Shown here one piece after another: positions 6,815-9,478 of a stretch of 9,478 nucleotides of DNA (within the stretch, counting starts at the first letter, position 1; every line of letters starts with the position of its first letter). The notes beneath the pieces were generated by a model, which made no database searches, had not been told where the DNA came from, and saw nothing but the letters and a program-made list of their open reading frames with translations. This stretch comes from Planctomycetes bacterium RIFOXYC2_FULL_41_27 (lineage in GTDB: Bacteria > Planctomycetota > Brocadiia > Brocadiales > Brocadiaceae), in contig MHZD01000078.1 in assembly GCA_001828645.1 (NCBI GenBank), forward strand, positions 1-9,478, in the 5' to 3' direction. Position numbers and translations under genes: made by a program.

Positions 6815-9256
6815 ATGAAACTTAAAACTACCATAATCCTTTTAATTGTAGCAGCTATTGGTATTTCGTACGTTTTCCTTTACGAGAGAAAGCGACTGCC
6901 GCATGAAGAATGGGAAAGACTTCAAAAAAAGGTAATACCTGATTTCAAGTCATCTATGATCAAAAAGATCGAATTGAATAACGAAAGTGGAAAGATCGTT
7001 ATGGAAAAAACAGGCGATGACTACTGGTATATCGTTGAACCACAGAAGCTGCGCGCAGATAATTCTGAGGTAAATAGTATACTTTCTGAATTTGAATTTA
7101 TGAACAAGGTAGGTTCCTTCAAGAAAGAAGGAGATAAACCATTTGACCTTAAAGATTACGGGCTGGATGTTCCCAAGACTTCTATTGCCATGTTTACAAA
7201 TATTCCAGCCAAAGCTGACAAAATACAGGTAACCGGGCCGAGAGATAAATACACGGTATTTGTGGGCCAAAAACTTGCAGCTGGCGATAATGTGTACATC
7301 AAACTCGATACAAGTGAAGAAGTTGTTGTCGTACCGGGAACTCTCCATGATAAGGTTGTTAAAAATGTCCTGGATTTGAGGAGTAAATGGGTATTTACTT
7401 TTGACAAGGAAGCAGTAGACAGCCTGCAGATAAAAACAAACGAATTTAATGTGGTTTGTAATAGAAAAGGCAGTTTCTGGAGACTTGTTGAACCCATCAA
7501 CGACCTTGCAGACCTCGAAAAAATCAAGGAAATTATAGGCAAACTCAAGAACCTGCAAATTGACCGGGCGGACTTCCTTCCCGAATCAGTTGAATTGGCT
7601 AAATACGGCATGGACAACCCACGTTATACCGTCACGATTAATGAAAAAGGCGCTAGTCAATCTGTTGTGTTTGGCCATTCTTTAGATAATAAGGTTTATG
7701 TTAAACGAACAGATGAACCTACTATTTTCTTCCTTAATGATCCAATCCTCGTAGACCTGAGTAAAAAACCGAACGATTTAAGGGATAAGAAAGTTGTCAG
7801 ATTTGAAGCTATTGGGACATATGGTATAAACAAGCTGGAAATTAAGACGCCGGCCGATTTAGTTGCTATCGAAAAATCCTTAGAACTGGATTGGAAGATT
7901 ACAAAACCAATTAACATTTACGCAGACCAGGATACCGTTAAGAACTTCATTGAGAAAATCAAAGTGCTTGAAATTGAGGATTTCGTTTCTGATAAACCAA
8001 CCGACTTGTCTACGTATGGTTTAAAAGACCCTATCTTTGAGATTTCTGTTACAAAAGAGGAAGACAAGGAATTAGCCAAGTTTTATGTCGGTAACAAATT
8101 GCCTGGCGGCGCCAAATGTTATGTAAAACGTGTAGGAGAAGAACCTGTATATACCGTTCCTGCGGCTGAATTTTATGATAAGATAGAAAATGTCCTTCTG
8201 ACTTTCCGTGACAAACTGGTGAGTGATTTTGACAAAGATTTGGTAAAAAAACTGGTCATCGAAAAACCAGACCGCACATTCGTCTGTGATATAACCAATA
8301 AAAAAGACGAGGAAGGCCATATTCAGTGGGAGCTCTCAAAGCCTGTCCAAACGATAGCTGATGCGAATGTAATTAACCAGATTATCTGGGACTTGTCCTT
8401 TCTAAAGGTGGAAAACTATGTAACAAAGGCGCCAAAGGATATTAAAGCCTTTGGGTTGGACGATCCCAGGATCAAGGTTTCTGTGACATACGAAAAAGTT
8501 GGAGAACAACCATCTGGAAAAGCTGATAAGCAGAAAGAAGAAAAGGCAGAGCATCTCCTGAAGGAAAAAGAACCTTTGGGAAAAACAGTTGAAACGAGGA
8601 CTTTACTTATTGGCAAAAATGTAAAGGAAGGGGATAAAGTAAATTCTTATTGCATGATGAGTGATAGCGATCTTGTGTTTGAACTTTCCTGGCCCAAGAT
8701 TAGAAATTTCGATGCGGAGCTTGTACCCACCAAAATATTACATTTTGAACGCTCGGATGTAAGAAAGCTCGTTCTGGGCTATGCTGATAGAAGTATCCAG
8801 TTAGATAAAGCAAACAATGTATGGAAGATAAAAAATTATGAAAAAGAACCACAAGGCAGAGAAGTAGACTACTTTATAAGTAATCTCGATGAGTTAAAAG
8901 GCAGCCACATTGAACAATATAAAGCAACTAACCTGACACAATTTTCTTTGGACACGCCTCAATTCATAGTTACTGCCAGTGTGGAAAGCGGTGATGCGGC
9001 GCTTTACGTAGGTAAGAAAAAAGATGCGCACAGTTATTATGTAAAAAACAAAGACTCAGACTATATCTACGTTGTTGACAGCGAATCAATTTCCAAACTC
9101 ATGAAAAAAGAAGAGGACTTTACCACGGTTGTTACAGAAACTGCTCCACCCCAGATGCCTGTGGATGCCGCAAAGAGTCCTGTTGGAGAAAAACCACTGG
9201 GTGCGAGCCCGCATGGAAAACCGCCCGGTAGCTCACCGCATGGTGGATTACATTAA
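6815..9256 (+). CDS. Membrane-anchored protein with five tandem DUF4340 modules
   Basis: The 813-residue protein begins with an uncleaved signal-anchor (about 4-22, followed by ERKR), placing the rest in the periplasm. DUF4340 proteins commonly follow GldG-family genes; their function is unknown. Five degenerate repeats can be seen. Each has a W-x-[ILV]-x-x-P element, with its tryptophan at 71, 222, 360, 505 and 670, then a YGL-x-x-P element (115-120, 264-269, 401-406, 546-551, 710-715) and a beta-rich VGxK/YVK segment. Spacing is 138-165 residues. The fifth copy is most diverged (KIKN for the proline, FSLDTP for YGL). A charged insert (about 563-590) interrupts module four. The tail (777-813) is rich in Pro, Gly and His with SPHG twice. 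The ATG is the first possible start, since an in-frame TAA is at 6809; GGAGG (6797-6801) is unusually far, 13 bases away. The 229-base gap from the GldG-family gene may mean its own promoter. Confidence 0.85.
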   Translation: MKLKTTIILLIVAAIGISYVFLYERKRLPHEEWERLQKKVIPDFKSSMIKKIELNNESGKIVMEKTGDDYWYIVEPQKLRADNSEVNSILSEFEFMNKVGSFKKEGDKPFDLKDYGLDVPKTSIAMFTNIPAKADKIQVTGPRDKYTVFVGQKLAAGDNVYIKLDTSEEVVVVPGTLHDKVVKNVLDLRSKWVFTFDKEAVDSLQIKTNEFNVVCNRKGSFWRLVEPINDLADLEKIKEIIGKLKNLQIDRADFLPESVELAKYGMDNPRYTVTINEKGASQSVVFGHSLDNKVYVKRTDEPTIFFLNDPILVDLSKKPNDLRDKKVVRFEAIGTYGINKLEIKTPADLVAIEKSLELDWKITKPINIYADQDTVKNFIEKIKVLEIEDFVSDKPTDLSTYGLKDPIFEISVTKEEDKELAKFYVGNKLPGGAKCYVKRVGEEPVYTVPAAEFYDKIENVLLTFRDKLVSDFDKDLVKKLVIEKPDRTFVCDITNKKDEEGHIQWELSKPVQTIADANVINQIIWDLSFLKVENYVTKAPKDIKAFGLDDPRIKVSVTYEKVGEQPSGKADKQKEEKAEHLLKEKEPLGKTVETRTLLIGKNVKEGDKVNSYCMMSDSDLVFELSWPKIRNFDAELVPTKILHFERSDVRKLVLGYADRSIQLDKANNVWKIKNYEKEPQGREVDYFISNLDELKGSHIEQYKATNLTQFSLDTPQFIVTASVESGDAALYVGKKKDAHSYYVKNKDSDYIYVVDSESISKLMKKEEDFTTVVTETAPPQMPVDAAKSPVGEKPLGASPHGKPPGSSPHGGLH

Positions 9257-9277
9257 AGACAGGAAAATCAGGCACTG

Positions 9278-9394
9278 TCAGGGCTAAAGCCCAATCCCCG
9301 TTTTTACGAGGACAAGTTCAGATAAGACCGTCACTAACCCCAGCCTTAAGGCTGGGGTTAGTGGGTACGCGGCATACCGGGGCTTTAGCCCTGA
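9278..9394. repeat. Nested palindrome with a perfect 32-bp core
   Basis: TCAGGGCTAAAGCCC (9278-9292) and its exact complement (9380-9394) form the outer arms. Between them CACTAACCCCAGCCTT (9332-9347) is followed directly by its reverse complement to 9363, a perfect 32-bp palindrome. The outer arms also contain the smaller palindrome GGGCTNNAGCCC-like core. It begins 22 bases after the DUF4340 stop codon. No T-run follows on either strand. It looks like a dispersed intergenic repeat that could act as an mRNA 3' structure. Confidence 0.75.
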
Positions 9395-9404
9395 TGGCAC
9401 ATCA

Positions 9405-9436
9405 ACCTGTCTGCGAGCGGACTCGTTCAGGCAGGT
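9405..9436. repeat. Bulged hairpin at the right edge
   Basis: ACCTGTCTGCGAG (9405-9417) can pair with CTCG (9422-9425) and CAGGCAGGT (9428-9436) with a two-base bulge and one G-T pair, around a four-base loop. It directly follows the nested palindrome and may be a second repeat element or part of the same one. Confidence 0.5.
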
Positions 9437-9478
9437 ATGAAGTTGTTCATGTTATTTATTGTCAATCCCTTAGTCCCA

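Noticed and set aside
6950..8616. Minus-strand open frames inside the DUF4340 gene
   Set aside because: They are shadows of the large gene, with no start signals or family features.
9437..9478. Possible gene start MKLFMLFIVNPLVP at the right edge
   Set aside because: The only G-rich bases upstream (AGGT) touch the ATG and belong to a hairpin arm; 14 codons are too few to judge.

Overview
The window is AT-rich bacterial DNA with tightly packed genes separated by a few gaps full of inverted repeats. Gene content suggests a deep-branching Gram-negative, most plausibly a planctomycete of the anammox type (Brocadiales). The basis is the ABC exporter + GldG-family + multi-module DUF4340 cluster, the short RNA polymerase omega-like protein, the LsrF-like aldolase start and the style of the repeats. 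There is no rRNA or other phylogenetic marker, so the taxonomy is inference. No tRNA, rRNA, CRISPR array, transposase, phage gene or plasmid origin was seen.

Left edge, 1-360. The first 18 codons of a minus-strand gene lie at the very edge (GTG at 55, strong Shine-Dalgarno sequence) and read like the N-terminus of an LsrF/FbaB-type class I aldolase. It is followed by about 300 bases of repeats: C5/G5-tract inverted repeats (150-264), a perfect 28-bp palindrome (300-327) and a 19-base motif (342-360) that recurs at 6718-6736.

Minus-strand block, 364-2413. A cysteine biosynthesis operon, cysK then cysE, shares a TGATG stop/start junction. CysE carries a C-terminal coiled coil and a GDGI tail of the kind that docks into CysK. 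Downstream on the same strand lies a 70-residue four-cysteine protein of unknown function.

Divergent region, 2414-2663. It separates cysK (minus) from an RNA polymerase omega-like gene (plus), with a candidate promoter in each direction. A 341-base gap without a gene follows (2892-3232).

Plus-strand block, 3233-9256. An ABC ATPase, an ABC-2 permease and a GldG-family membrane-anchored auxiliary protein are translationally linked (adjacent stop/start, then an ATGA overlap). After a 229-base gap holding another inverted repeat comes an 813-residue, membrane-anchored protein built of five degenerate DUF4340 modules. The four proteins probably work together at the cytoplasmic membrane and periplasm. 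The related Bacteroidota GldA/GldF/GldG set is tied to gliding motility, but the substrate and role here are unknown. This is the part of the window closest to an undescribed system.

Right edge, 9257-9478. Nested palindromes, including a perfect 32-bp one, and a further hairpin; no gene can be supported there.
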